A stretch of 60,000 nucleotides of DNA, taken from positions 271,501 to 331,500 of the forward strand of contig CAJNDS010002202.1 in the NCBI GenBank assembly GCA_905221605.1. Direction: 5' to 3'. The translations under genes and the position numbers were made by a program. How positions within the stretch are numbered: the stretch's first letter is position 1; the number at the start of each line of letters is the position of its first letter. The notes under the pieces are model-generated. The model saw only the letters and a program-made list of their open reading frames with translations. It was not told the DNA's origin and searched no databases. This DNA is from Symbiodinium natans. Lineage: Eukaryota; Sar; Dinophyceae; Suessiales; Symbiodiniaceae. Positions 24,363 through 33,912 of the stretch are shown here, in pieces.

Positions 24363-25376
24363 ATGGGGAAACGCCGCTGTGAGGATTCGTCTGTAGACGA
24401 CTCGCAAACCAGCATCCATCGCTTCTTTGCAGCCTCAAGAGCCTCAGAGACAGTACCTGTTTTGGAGGATTCACAGATGACTGTCCCTGCCTCCGATACC
24501 GAGCTGAAGGAGTTCTTGGCGGGTGGTGTAGCAAGCCCCACTGGCAGATCATACGGAGATTCTGTTGACGACTGGGAGCTTCGCCACATCCCTGCTCAAG
24601 TCTGGCCCGAAAACTGCACCAAGAAACGCAAGTTCGAATGGCATAGCCAGGAACTGGATGCTCCAAAGATTTGCAATTCAGCTCGTCGTCGCTACAACAA
24701 CTCTGATAGCTTGTCGCAGGAGCCAGCAGTGTTCGACCACATGACTCTGCGTCCAACCACGCCGAGTTCCATCGCGCAGCCCTGTCTTCCGGCACAGGCT
24801 GAAGCGAACAATCTGTGGCCAATCATGGCGCTTATGTGTAGCATGATGCAGGCGATGCAATCCCCCCCATCAAACATGAGCCCTGTGGCTGTGTCGCCTG
24901 CTGTGCCCAACTGCATCGAGCCATGTCCAAGTGACGATTTCATGACAGAGACTTTGGGTGACTGCGCAGCAAGATGGAAGCGGCTGTTGCTCCCTGACGC
25001 GTCTGGCCGTATGCCAGATCTTCAAGGCATCATCTCCCTTGCTGCATGTTACCCTAAGCCGCCGCAAAGAGCCCTTTACAGCCATTCTGGCGAAGTCAAA
25101 CGCCTCCTTGCACAAGATGGGTCTACTACCATAGGCATCTTATTCAAACCGGACGGCATGTCCAGCAGCGTCGCGGTGTACTTGAAGTCCGGCAAGGTGA
25201 TTGTTCAGGGAAAATCCTTGCAGGATAAAGTGCAGATTGAAAAGATGATCGAGCCGTGGACGCAAATGTGGCCACTGGGCGGTGTAGCAGCTAGGCGCGC
25301 TGGTGCTGCCTTCTCTAACCTTCCATCACCGGAGATGGCAAGAGCCATGGCGGCCAATACGGCAAGGTTCAGGTAG
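24363..25376 (+). CDS. LINE ORF1 protein with N-terminal PIP box
   Basis: 337 residues. The start is chosen at the ATG in good context (TACCATGG), 48 bases after a splice-type AG; an antisense frame over the same DNA is a shadow. It lies in the ORF1 position of the LINE, so a nucleic-acid-binding role in the retrotransposition particle is inferred, not seen. Visible parts: QTSIHRFF at 15-22, an exact match to the PCNA-interacting peptide pattern QxxIxxFF; a basic KKRK at 87-90 that could be a nuclear signal; a Pro/Ser/Met-rich low-complexity middle (about 125-190); and a compact C-terminal part (about 195-325) with SGKVIVQGK at 276-284. From memory this last motif recalls the TBP-like substrate-binding domain of RNase HIII (low confidence). 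There is no CCHC knuckle, RRM or obvious coiled coil, unlike many ORF1 proteins. Confidence 0.85.
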   Translation: MGKRRCEDSSVDDSQTSIHRFFAASRASETVPVLEDSQMTVPASDTELKEFLAGGVASPTGRSYGDSVDDWELRHIPAQVWPENCTKKRKFEWHSQELDAPKICNSARRRYNNSDSLSQEPAVFDHMTLRPTTPSSIAQPCLPAQAEANNLWPIMALMCSMMQAMQSPPSNMSPVAVSPAVPNCIEPCPSDDFMTETLGDCAARWKRLLLPDASGRMPDLQGIISLAACYPKPPQRALYSHSGEVKRLLAQDGSTTIGILFKPDGMSSSVAVYLKSGKVIVQGKSLQDKVQIEKMIEPWTQMWPLGGVAARRAGAAFSNLPSPEMARAMAANTARFR

Positions 25377-25843
25377 AATGTAGGACTGTCCACCAGTGTT
25401 TTTCTTGCGGTGTTTTCGTTTTCTTTTGCGTGCATGACACGGCAAACTGCGCAGCCATAGGCCGCTTTGTGCCAAGTACAGCAATTCGGGTCGCGCGGAA
25501 GCTTCTCCCGGACTTCAGGAAGAGAAGAAAGTAGGGTACCCAACTGCTGTGTGACGTCAAAGCTGTTGCACATGTCCCATCGTTGGCGTTGTCGTGGTTG
25601 ACGTTGGTTTCGCTGCTGTCGTCGATCGTCGGTGTTGTCGTGTTGTTGGTGGTGTTGTTGTTGTTGTTGCTGTTGCGGTTGCCCTGCGTCGCTAAGGTAT
25701 TGGGCCGGCGAGGGGAGGGTGCGTGTGCCGGCGGCCACGTCCTCCTCCTGCCATCGTCGTGTTAGTTACCGTTGTTGTCGTTTGTTTTTTTGGTTGTTTT
25801 GTCGCTGTCCTCGCGCCTTGGGCTCAATGGCGACAGGTGCAGC
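25377..25843 (+). other. ORF1-ORF2 spacer with leader-like repeats
   Basis: The spacer holds a short TTG/GTC microsatellite (25580-25680) and a third GCCGGC module (25700-25757). It then has a T-rich stretch (25775-25800) and AGs at 25835-25836 and 25842-25843, just before the ORF2 ATG at 25844. So each ORF is preceded by the same kind of leader. This fits two separately capped mRNAs made by trans-splicing, or internal initiation (inference). Confidence 0.6.
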
Positions 25844-28800
25844 ATGGAATCCTTAAAGGATGCTTTAGAGCGCGCAGGGGAGCGAGCCCTGCAGCACAGA
25901 AGACGCTACCCGGCTCAGGAGCTGCCTCCAGTTTCAGAGGACATTTTGTCTTCTGTTTGGCAGCGACTGATTAATGAAGGGGCGCGATTGGCACAGGTGC
26001 CTGCAGCATTGCTGCGTGGCCAGCTCAAAGAAACAGTTGTGAACATGATTAACGTCGTGCAGACTGGCCTCCGTATAGCCAAAAGAATGTTGCACGAGTT
26101 GCCAGCCACCATCAGACAGAGCTCTGCCCAGGGCCCTCCTACAAAGCTTCGTTGTGGAACAGGCAACCCAGGGCGCTCAGGTTGCCTTAGCGTTGATGGT
26201 GCCAGAATCTTGTGGCACAGAATTCTGGACACACAGTGGTCTGCTGAAACAGCTATGGAGAAACTTGGCTTGCATATCTTGGGCCTGCCTGCCGCGAGAC
26301 TTCCCACGGACACAGCGCTCCCTGCCAGCCCAAATTTACGACTGCTGGCACGAGGGGGGCCTTCATATAGAAGCTGCGCAGTCCTGTGGAGAGTCAACTG
26401 TGGGTTTGAATTCACCGAGATCCCCCATGTGGGATCTAATTGTCGTATTTGGGTTTCGGTCAGGGGTGGTTCTGGTGTTGCTGTTTTTTTATGCTTCATT
26501 GCAATGCCTACGCAAGGAGACCGTGAGACCGAACAGGCTTGGCAAGAAGAATTGCAGGGCCTTCATGCTGATCTAAGACACATAAAAGCCTCAGTTGGCC
26601 CTCCTGCTGCGCTGGAACCAACGATCTTGGTTTTAGGAGACTGGAATGCGCAGCCTTCGTGTCTAGGTGGGGGACCGGACGCAAGGCCCTCCCGCGACCA
26701 CGGTATCTCACAGTTGTGCGAAGCCTTTCAGTTGGTCTGTACCAACCCTTCACTCGCAGGAGACCATGCTCGACCTGTCACTTTGCCATTGAGAGGTACA
26801 CAAGTCGTAATCAGGACCGGGGATACCCACCACGGCCCAGGACTATCTAGAGCTATCGACCTTATTTTCTGTTCCAAGGGCGCAGAAGTCGAGACAACGG
26901 TGCACAATGGCATTCACTGCTGTCAAAGCTCTTCATGTAGTTGGGGCTTTTGCGCGGATTTTTGCAAAAGCGATCATTTTCTCGTAGAAGTCCAGGCTAC
27001 GGTGAGCAAACTGTTGGACGATCCTTCGCCTAAGAATCGTTGTGACCGCTTCCCTCCCCAATGGCATATGACAACGAGATGGGAAGAAGCGTTCAAACAC
27101 ATGCAGCCTGCCATTGAAGCCCTATCAGAGCTAGTTGTTTCCTTCAGGGAGGCATCTGAGTCCTCTCTGGGCGGTGTTCGGCGTGCAGCTGGCGCCGACT
27201 CCAGGAGATGGATTTTGGATTGCCTCTGCTGGCTTCAGTGGCTGATAGGGTGTGTGGCCAGAGATGCTTGGGTACATCCTTGTAAGCCGGCAGGCGCTGG
27301 CAGCTCTGTATCCCGAATTTCATGCCTACGCCCCAAATGCACCCCCAACGTCCGTGATGCTTTGAAAGGTTTTTTGCTGTCTAGCGATCTTCCTGTTACT
27401 GCTACACAGAAGTGCTTCAAGCTGTTGCGCAAACCAAAGACTATACTACCTCCGTGCATGCAGAAAGATGGACAGTTTTTGCCCACAGCTGCAATTCAGC
27501 GCGAGTGGTGCAAGAAACTTCAGGACCAGTGCTCTGGACCAAGTCTGCCATCCGAGGACATGTATGCCAAAATGCGCAGCCAGGTCGCTTCCTTGCTTGG
27601 TAGAGCATGGTCAAACCGTGGCCGCGGCACGCTGGACAGCGATATTTGTGAACCTGAGGTATATGCTGTCATTGCCAGCTGGAAGTTTTCTTCTGCGCTG
27701 CCCCCAGACTTGCTTCCACGCGCTGCCTTCTCCTGCGCCCATTCGGCATGGAGGACGCTGGCGTGGTTGCTTTGCCAGTTGGCAGGGCCAAGCCGCTGGG
27801 CCTTGAGACCCTCTCTGTGGAGATGGGCAAGTCTCGGGACTACGTATAAAAAAGGTGCTGTGCACGATTTTTCATCCTGGAGGCTCCTCTTCATCAAGTC
27901 CCAAATGGGTCTGTTACAAGAAGGTATCTTGGCTATCCGTCTCAGACCGGCTGTGTGGGGCTCTTTACAAAATGGCCAATCAGGCTACATGCGGGGTGTC
28001 GATGACCCCTTGCTTGTCTTGCATGATTTGGCGCAAGTCACAGTACATCAAAACAGGTGTTTTTACGCTGTTATGGGTGATTTTGAGAAAGCTTTTCCAT
28101 CTGTTTGGCGCGAAGATGTTTTGTCCATGGCCGCAAAATGCCCAGGCGTTTCAGGAGGTGTTCTCCATTTGCTGGGGGATATCTTGGACCTTGACATGGT
28201 CTCTGTACTCCTCTCTGGATGTTCTGTTGTGCCCGTCCGCCAAGGCCTTCCTGAAGGTGGCGTTTTAGGACCAATACTCTATACCCTACTTCCCGACTCT
28301 CTCGCAAAGGTCCTGCTCGAGCATTCCTGTGGCTTGGCGTTGTCTTCTAAAGTACCAGCCGCTTGGGCCAACCATCCCTGGAGTGGCCAGGGCACACCCC
28401 AGGCAAACTGGACGGACAGAATGGTAAAAGCTCTGCAGACAGATGCACGGCTACCGCCGAGCTCCGAGCTACTCCATCGACCAGATTTAGAGGCCTCGGC
28501 GGCTAGGGCCTTGGACATTCTATCAACACACAAACTTGCCATTTTATTGCACGCCGACGACCCTGTGATTCTCGCATCATCTTGGGGTGAGTTGGCAAGG
28601 ACATTATTGATCATTGAAAAATGGGCCCCCCTGCACGGGGCTTGCTTCCATGTGGGAGCTTCAAAGACTGTACTTTTTCGTGTGGGAGGCTATGGTGAAA
28701 TTTGCCCTATTTGGTTTCGCCCTAGGCCCCGTTCCGCCCCTGTGCGTCTTTGCCTTTGTGCCTCAGAGCATAAATGGCTGGGCTGGTTGTGGTCTACCGA

Positions 28801-29788
28801 CGGTGGCGCCACCGAATCCCTACATGCTCGCCTTCGTGCTGCGTCTTCGCAACTGTGTGTTTTAGCTGGCCTGTGCATTGAGGCTGCTCTTCCTTTACCG
28901 TTCGCAGCTGCACTTTTCGAAAGTAAGGTAGACGGGACTCTTAGAGTTGGGAGGTGGCTCTTCGCTGTCATGGCCCCGAATGCGGAGTCCGAGTTGAATA
29001 CCGCGCAGGACAAGTGGGCGCGCACGCTGCTAGGTGTTCCACCTTGGAAGCCAGCGCACCTTGCTTCGTGGGAACTTGGCTGGCAGTTGTCAGGTTTTGC
29101 CCGTGCTGTGCTGGATGTTGCCTCTCGTCGGGCCCGCATCCAGTCATGGCCGCGGCAAGACTGGTACCGCCAGATGTTCTGTGAGGCTTCCAAATCACCT
29201 GCTTCTTGGGCTGCACGGAGCTTGAAGCTGCTCCAAGACTGGGGTATCCGAGATTTCAACGAAGGAAACATGTCGTTGGGGCTGCGCGCCTACAAAAACT
29301 ATGTAAAGGACGCTCTGAAAGACATTTGCCTTGAGAAAACGAGGAGGGCTCTGATCCCTTCTACGGCACCGTGCATTAACAACGCTTTCCCCTCTAGAAT
29401 GCCCAGACTGACGCTGCAGAACATTGTCCGAAGGCCAGCGACTTGGAATACCCTGCTTGCCACCAGAGCCATCAGCAGGCTAAGGCTAGACTTGCTGGTG
29501 CTCGGGTGCAAGGCGGACAAACCGTCAAGAGCAAGGGAAGTTCGATGCGTGTGCTGCGAGCGTCTCACTGTGGCGCCTCTAGCACACACGCTCCTGCGGT
29601 GCACTGCATGGAGTTCCTTCAGATCCCCCAGGCAGCTATGGGAGCATGCTTCACTCCAGGAAATTCTATGCCTGGAACCAGAAGCAGAAGGCTTCGAACA
29701 GCTCGCCTGTATGGCCCTCGCCATTCAGGAACATGTGAAATCCTTCTGGGCGGCGCGGCCTGGAGCTTTGCGACGAATGTGGCCGTGA
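25844..29788 (+). CDS. LINE ORF2: AP endonuclease, reverse transcriptase, zinc motif
   Basis: 1314 residues from the ATG at 25844. The frame is open from 25772, but the extra 24 residues read the T-rich spacer, and GCAGCATGG is a good start context. It nicks the target and copies the element RNA at the nick. The N-terminal part is an APE-type endonuclease: GDWNAQ at 265-270, then S..IDLIF, then SDH at 376-378. The RT has motif A GDFEKAFPSV with Asp746, motif B RQGLPEGGVLGP with Gln800, and motif C HADD with Asp905/Asp906 (His replaces the usual Tyr). C-terminal Cys1235, Cys1238, His1248 and Cys1253 make a CX2CX9HX4C motif like that of L1-clade ORF2. Odd: where the family's catalytic Glu (LQE) is expected I read LPAARLP, and the N-terminal Asn motif is not recognisable. 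The endonuclease may be altered or defective. No stop or frameshift is seen. Confidence 0.95.
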   Translation: MESLKDALERAGERALQHRRRYPAQELPPVSEDILSSVWQRLINEGARLAQVPAALLRGQLKETVVNMINVVQTGLRIAKRMLHELPATIRQSSAQGPPTKLRCGTGNPGRSGCLSVDGARILWHRILDTQWSAETAMEKLGLHILGLPAARLPTDTALPASPNLRLLARGGPSYRSCAVLWRVNCGFEFTEIPHVGSNCRIWVSVRGGSGVAVFLCFIAMPTQGDRETEQAWQEELQGLHADLRHIKASVGPPAALEPTILVLGDWNAQPSCLGGGPDARPSRDHGISQLCEAFQLVCTNPSLAGDHARPVTLPLRGTQVVIRTGDTHHGPGLSRAIDLIFCSKGAEVETTVHNGIHCCQSSSCSWGFCADFCKSDHFLVEVQATVSKLLDDPSPKNRCDRFPPQWHMTTRWEEAFKHMQPAIEALSELVVSFREASESSLGGVRRAAGADSRRWILDCLCWLQWLIGCVARDAWVHPCKPAGAGSSVSRISCLRPKCTPNVRDALKGFLLSSDLPVTATQKCFKLLRKPKTILPPCMQKDGQFLPTAAIQREWCKKLQDQCSGPSLPSEDMYAKMRSQVASLLGRAWSNRGRGTLDSDICEPEVYAVIASWKFSSALPPDLLPRAAFSCAHSAWRTLAWLLCQLAGPSRWALRPSLWRWASLGTTYKKGAVHDFSSWRLLFIKSQMGLLQEGILAIRLRPAVWGSLQNGQSGYMRGVDDPLLVLHDLAQVTVHQNRCFYAVMGDFEKAFPSVWREDVLSMAAKCPGVSGGVLHLLGDILDLDMVSVLLSGCSVVPVRQGLPEGGVLGPILYTLLPDSLAKVLLEHSCGLALSSKVPAAWANHPWSGQGTPQANWTDRMVKALQTDARLPPSSELLHRPDLEASAARALDILSTHKLAILLHADDPVILASSWGELARTLLIIEKWAPLHGACFHVGASKTVLFRVGGYGEICPIWFRPRPRSAPVRLCLCASEHKWLGWLWSTDGGATESLHARLRAASSQLCVLAGLCIEAALPLPFAAALFESKVDGTLRVGRWLFAVMAPNAESELNTAQDKWARTLLGVPPWKPAHLASWELGWQLSGFARAVLDVASRRARIQSWPRQDWYRQMFCEASKSPASWAARSLKLLQDWGIRDFNEGNMSLGLRAYKNYVKDALKDICLEKTRRALIPSTAPCINNAFPSRMPRLTLQNIVRRPATWNTLLATRAISRLRLDLLVLGCKADKPSRAREVRCVCCERLTVAPLAHTLLRCTAWSSFRSPRQLWEHASLQEILCLEPEAEGFEQLACMALAIQEHVKSFWAARPGALRRMWP

Positions 29789-30474
<686 letters not shown>

Positions 30475-30821
30475 GTTTAGGGTTTAGGGTTTAGGGTTTA
30501 GGGCTTAGGGTTTAGGGTTTAGGGTTTAGGGTTTAGGGCGTAGGGCTTAGGGTTTAGGGTTTAGGGTTCAGGGTTGACGGTTTAGGGCTTAGGGCTTAGG
30601 GGCTCAGGGTTTAGGGTTTAGGGCTTAGGGCTTAGTTGCAAATGGAAGGCCCTTGGCTGCTAAACTCTAAACCCTTGAACCCTTGAACCCTTAAACCCTG
30701 GAACTCTGGAACCCTTAAACCCTCAAACCCTAAACCCTAAACCCTGGAACCCTTAGACACTTAAACCCTCAAACCCTCAAACCCTAAACCCTAAACCCTG
30801 GAACCCTTAGACCCTTAAACC
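30475..30821. repeat. 347-bp direct repeat, right copy (target duplication of LINE)
   Basis: Identical by eye to 21942-22288. It begins GTTTAGGG directly after the LINE tail and ends CCCTTAAACC before TCCAAACCC of the native flank. The first G may instead belong to the LINE tail. Confidence 0.85.
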
Positions 30822-31465
30822 TCCAAACCCTTTACCCTAAGTCGCGGCTACTGCGTTGATCTTCCGCCCAGAATGGAAATTCAGAATGCAGGTGCCTCTT
30901 ACTTTCGGCACAGAAGCCATGAGTATGGGCACTTGCCTCAACCCCAAGCCCTGAACCTGAATTCTGAACCCTGTGGTCGGCCTAAACCCTAAACCCTAAA
31001 CCCGAAACCCGAAACCCTAAGCCCTGACTCTGGGCCCAAAGCCCCATTACGCTCAGTGAACAACACGTTCACCAATAGGGTTTAGGGGTTCAGGGGTTTA
31101 GGGTCCCAGAGTCCTAGACCCAAAGAGAAAAACAGGAAAAAAGGTGTCCTTTTTGGCTCAGAAAAGCCAAGCTGCCATCGTTGGCCCTAAACCCTAAACC
31201 CGAAGCCCTGAACCCAAAACCCTTTACGCCACACCCGAAATACCTGAACCCTGAAGTGATCCTCCTTTGGCGCATAACCACCGAGCGCCCCGGCGGGCTG
31301 CGTTCAAAGCACCTGTCTCTCATGTCTTCATGCCTCTCTACTCGAGCGTTCGGTCATGGCTTTCAATGCGCTCAACCCAGTACGCGCATGCAGTCCCCAC
31401 ACATAAGCTACACAACTAATCGAAAAAGTATACACCTACTTACGTTCGAATTTGTGTACTTCCGA

Positions 31466-31640
31466 ACACCTCTCTCTCGCTCTCTTCCCATATATTATCT
31501 ATAACACGTATATATATATATATACAGAACATATACATAAAACCCACACACACACACTCTTTCCCTGCCTCTCTCTCGTTCTCTTTCGCTCTCTGTCTAT
31601 CCCTCTCTCTGTCTCTTTCACACTCTCGTTTATCTCTCAG
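31466..31640. repeat. Simple-sequence region: CT, TA and CA microsatellites
   Basis: CTCTCTCGCTCTCTT at the left, a (TA)n run at about 31508-31526, (CA)n at 31547-31556, then CT-rich DNA to about 31640. ORFs across it on both strands are not supported. Confidence 0.75.
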
Positions 31641-32129
31641 TGTATGCAGGCTACCAGGGGTTTGCCGAGCTTGGAGCTCTTGGCAGAGCATGGGGTCGAT
31701 TACCGGTTCTTAGCAGGAAAATTCAGGCAGTAGGAGCCCCGGAACTGGTCCCTCAAAGGGTTCTATAGTGGTAAGGTAGGGTTTGGGGTTGGGGTTTAAT
31801 TTAGGGTTTAGGGTTAGGGTTTAGGGCTTAGGGTTTAGTGTTTACGGTTAGGAGTTTAGATGAGGCATTCAGGGACCATGCAATTCGCCCTTGACCCCTA
31901 AACCCATACCCCAAAAGGCGCCCCCAAAGGCTTCCCAAAGGGCTCCCCAAGAATGCGCAAGGTGCCCTCGAAAAACCGCCCTAACCCTAAACCCCCCAAA
32001 CCCCTGAGCCCTAAACCCTGAAGTAAGCCATATACCCTGTGTAATCCCCCAAAGAAACGAGAGTTCAGGGCTAGTGCCTGAAGTCTCGGTATGATCTCGT
32101 AGTCTCCAGAGTAACCCAGAAAAAGCTTC

Positions 32130-32330
32130 TTGAGGTAGCTTCAGGGTCCCTTAGTCTGGGCCCTTCAAGGTTTAGGGTTTAGGGTTTAGGGTTTAGGGTT
32201 TAGGGTTTAGGGTTTAGGGTTTAGGGTTTAGGGTTTAGGGTTTAGGGTTTAGGGTTTAGGGTTTAGGGGGCCCCTACTTCAGAGCCCATTTGAAGGAGGC
32301 AAGGGGCCCCTGGAACTACCTCAGAGGGCT
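32130..32330. mobile_element. Inverted-repeat element with a telomeric tract in the middle
   Basis: Left arm TTGAGGTAGCTTCAGGGTCC (from 32131) pairs imperfectly with the right arm, which reverse-complemented reads TGAGGTAGTTCCAGGGGCCC. A G-strand telomeric tract of about 100 bp (32168-32266) lies between them. Right-half sequence GGGCCCCTACTTCAGAGCCC...AAGGAGGCAAGGG matches 56428-56462, a related copy without a telomeric tract at that place. Confidence 0.6.
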
Positions 32331-33810
32331 TTAGGGTCTAGGACCCCTACAGAGTTGGGGTTGAGGTCCTTTCTTCATTACAACCTCAACACCACATCCT
32401 AGACCCTAAGCCCATTTCCTCATGCTTCTGAATGAACCCTAAGCCCAAAAGCCTAAACCTTAAACCCTAAACCCCAAACCCTAAACTCAAACCCTAAACC
32501 CTAAACAAAGGGACAGGGACGCAGCAGGGGAGCCGGGGGGCGGGGCGGGGGGAGGGGGGGAGAGAGTCTTCTAATCTGCCCGAGGTGCTGATGGCCGGGA
32601 GTGATGCCCTCACCTGCTGACACTTCTCAACTTTGGGTAGTCGGGTTTAGGGTTTAGGGTTTGGGGTTTTGGGGTTTAGGGTTTGGGGCTAGGGGTTTGG
32701 GGTGGGGGTCTGTGGTTTAGGCAAGGCACCGCATACACATGAATGTTCAGGATCAGATTTGAATATTGATACACATGATGAAAAGTTGTTGCCATTGCAC
32801 ATGACCATCGAAGAAGAGGAACAGCAAGCTCTAACCTGATGCACGGAAACCAAATCAAACTAGCGACAGTGATTCCCAACAGCAACGGCAATACTCTTTT
32901 TGATATTTTTTGCGAATCAACAAGACATGCTTTTTTATACGTACCTTGGATATACCTGCTAATGTGCCCGTCCTGCGAACCAGTACAAAACAGTTGGTGA
33001 CGTATCTAGCGCTGCTCTTGGCATGGATACACGACCTGGTAAATCTGGGAAGTAAGGGTTGTTTAAGGCTCTAAACCCTAAACTTCCCTAAACCCTAAAC
33101 CCTACACCCTAAACCCTAAACCCTAAACGTTTCTTCAACTCTAACCCCTACACCCCAAGCCCTAACCCCTAAACCCTAAATCGCTGCCTTAAGCGAGGCT
33201 CTAGGCTCAGTTTTGCGATTTAGGGCTTGGTTTAGGCTTTTAGGTTCTAGGGTGCAGGGTTAGGGGTTTAGGGCTTTAGGGTTTAGGGGTTGGGGTTTAA
33301 GTTTAATAGGGTTTGGAAACCCTAAACCCTAGACCCTAAACCCTAAACCCGGTTTAGGGTTTCGACGTGTACATGCAAGATTGTAGTCCTGGGGAGTATG
33401 GGTGAGGCTCCCACCGCTTCCTCCTGCGGATTGCGGAATAGAGGTGCCTACCCCTAAACCCTAAACCCTAAACCCTAAACCCTAAACCCTAAACTCTTCA
33501 AGCCTGGGCCAGCCTAAGTCCTAATCAATCAACCCTAAACCCGAAACCCCAAACCCTCAACCCTAAACCATAAAGGGTTTAGGGTTTAGGGTTTAGGGTT
33601 TAGAACCCCCCCCCCCCCCTCCAAGCGCCCCAGGCCTTCTGAATGAGACTCGCGGCATTGGTGTTCGTCTGCCCCTCCTTTGACTCTTGAAGGCTTCAGG
33701 GTGTTTAGGGTTTAGGGTTCATAGAGTTTAGGGTTTAGGGTTTAGGGTTTAGGGTTGAGGGTTGAGGGTTGAGGGTTGAGGGTTTAAGGGGTGCATAGGT
33801 TTCTTGGAAG

Positions 33811-33912
33811 GCCCAGTAACCACATTTTGGTAAGGGAACCCTTTTTTCGGGGGGTTGCTTACTTCAAAAGGGAACCTTGCACCCAAAAAAAGGGACAAGG
33901 GCACTACTGGGC
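33811..33912. mobile_element. MITE-like element, GCCCAGTAACC family
   Basis: Ends GCCCAGTAACC and GCACTACTGGGC. The interior has AAGGGAACCC(T)n, AAAAGGGAACC and AAAAAAAGGG blocks in family order. The overlapping 64-codon ORF is chance. Confidence 0.65.

Noticed and set aside
24148-25738. Antisense ORFs of 177 and 224 codons over ORF1
   Set aside because: They are shadows of ORF1 and its flanks. The plus strand has the PIP box, good start context and the correct LINE order.
24363-29788. Reading the two ORFs as a host gene pair or as an LTR retroelement
   Set aside because: The RT and APE motifs are of LINE type, there is no protease or integrase, and the flanking 347-bp repeats are telomere-like host DNA with no LTR features.
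31145-31170. TTTTTGGCTCAGA as a relict dinoflagellate spliced leader
   Set aside because: Only the last part of the leader resembles it, with mismatches, and there is no attached coding sequence; similar partial matches occur near 12590 and 13130.
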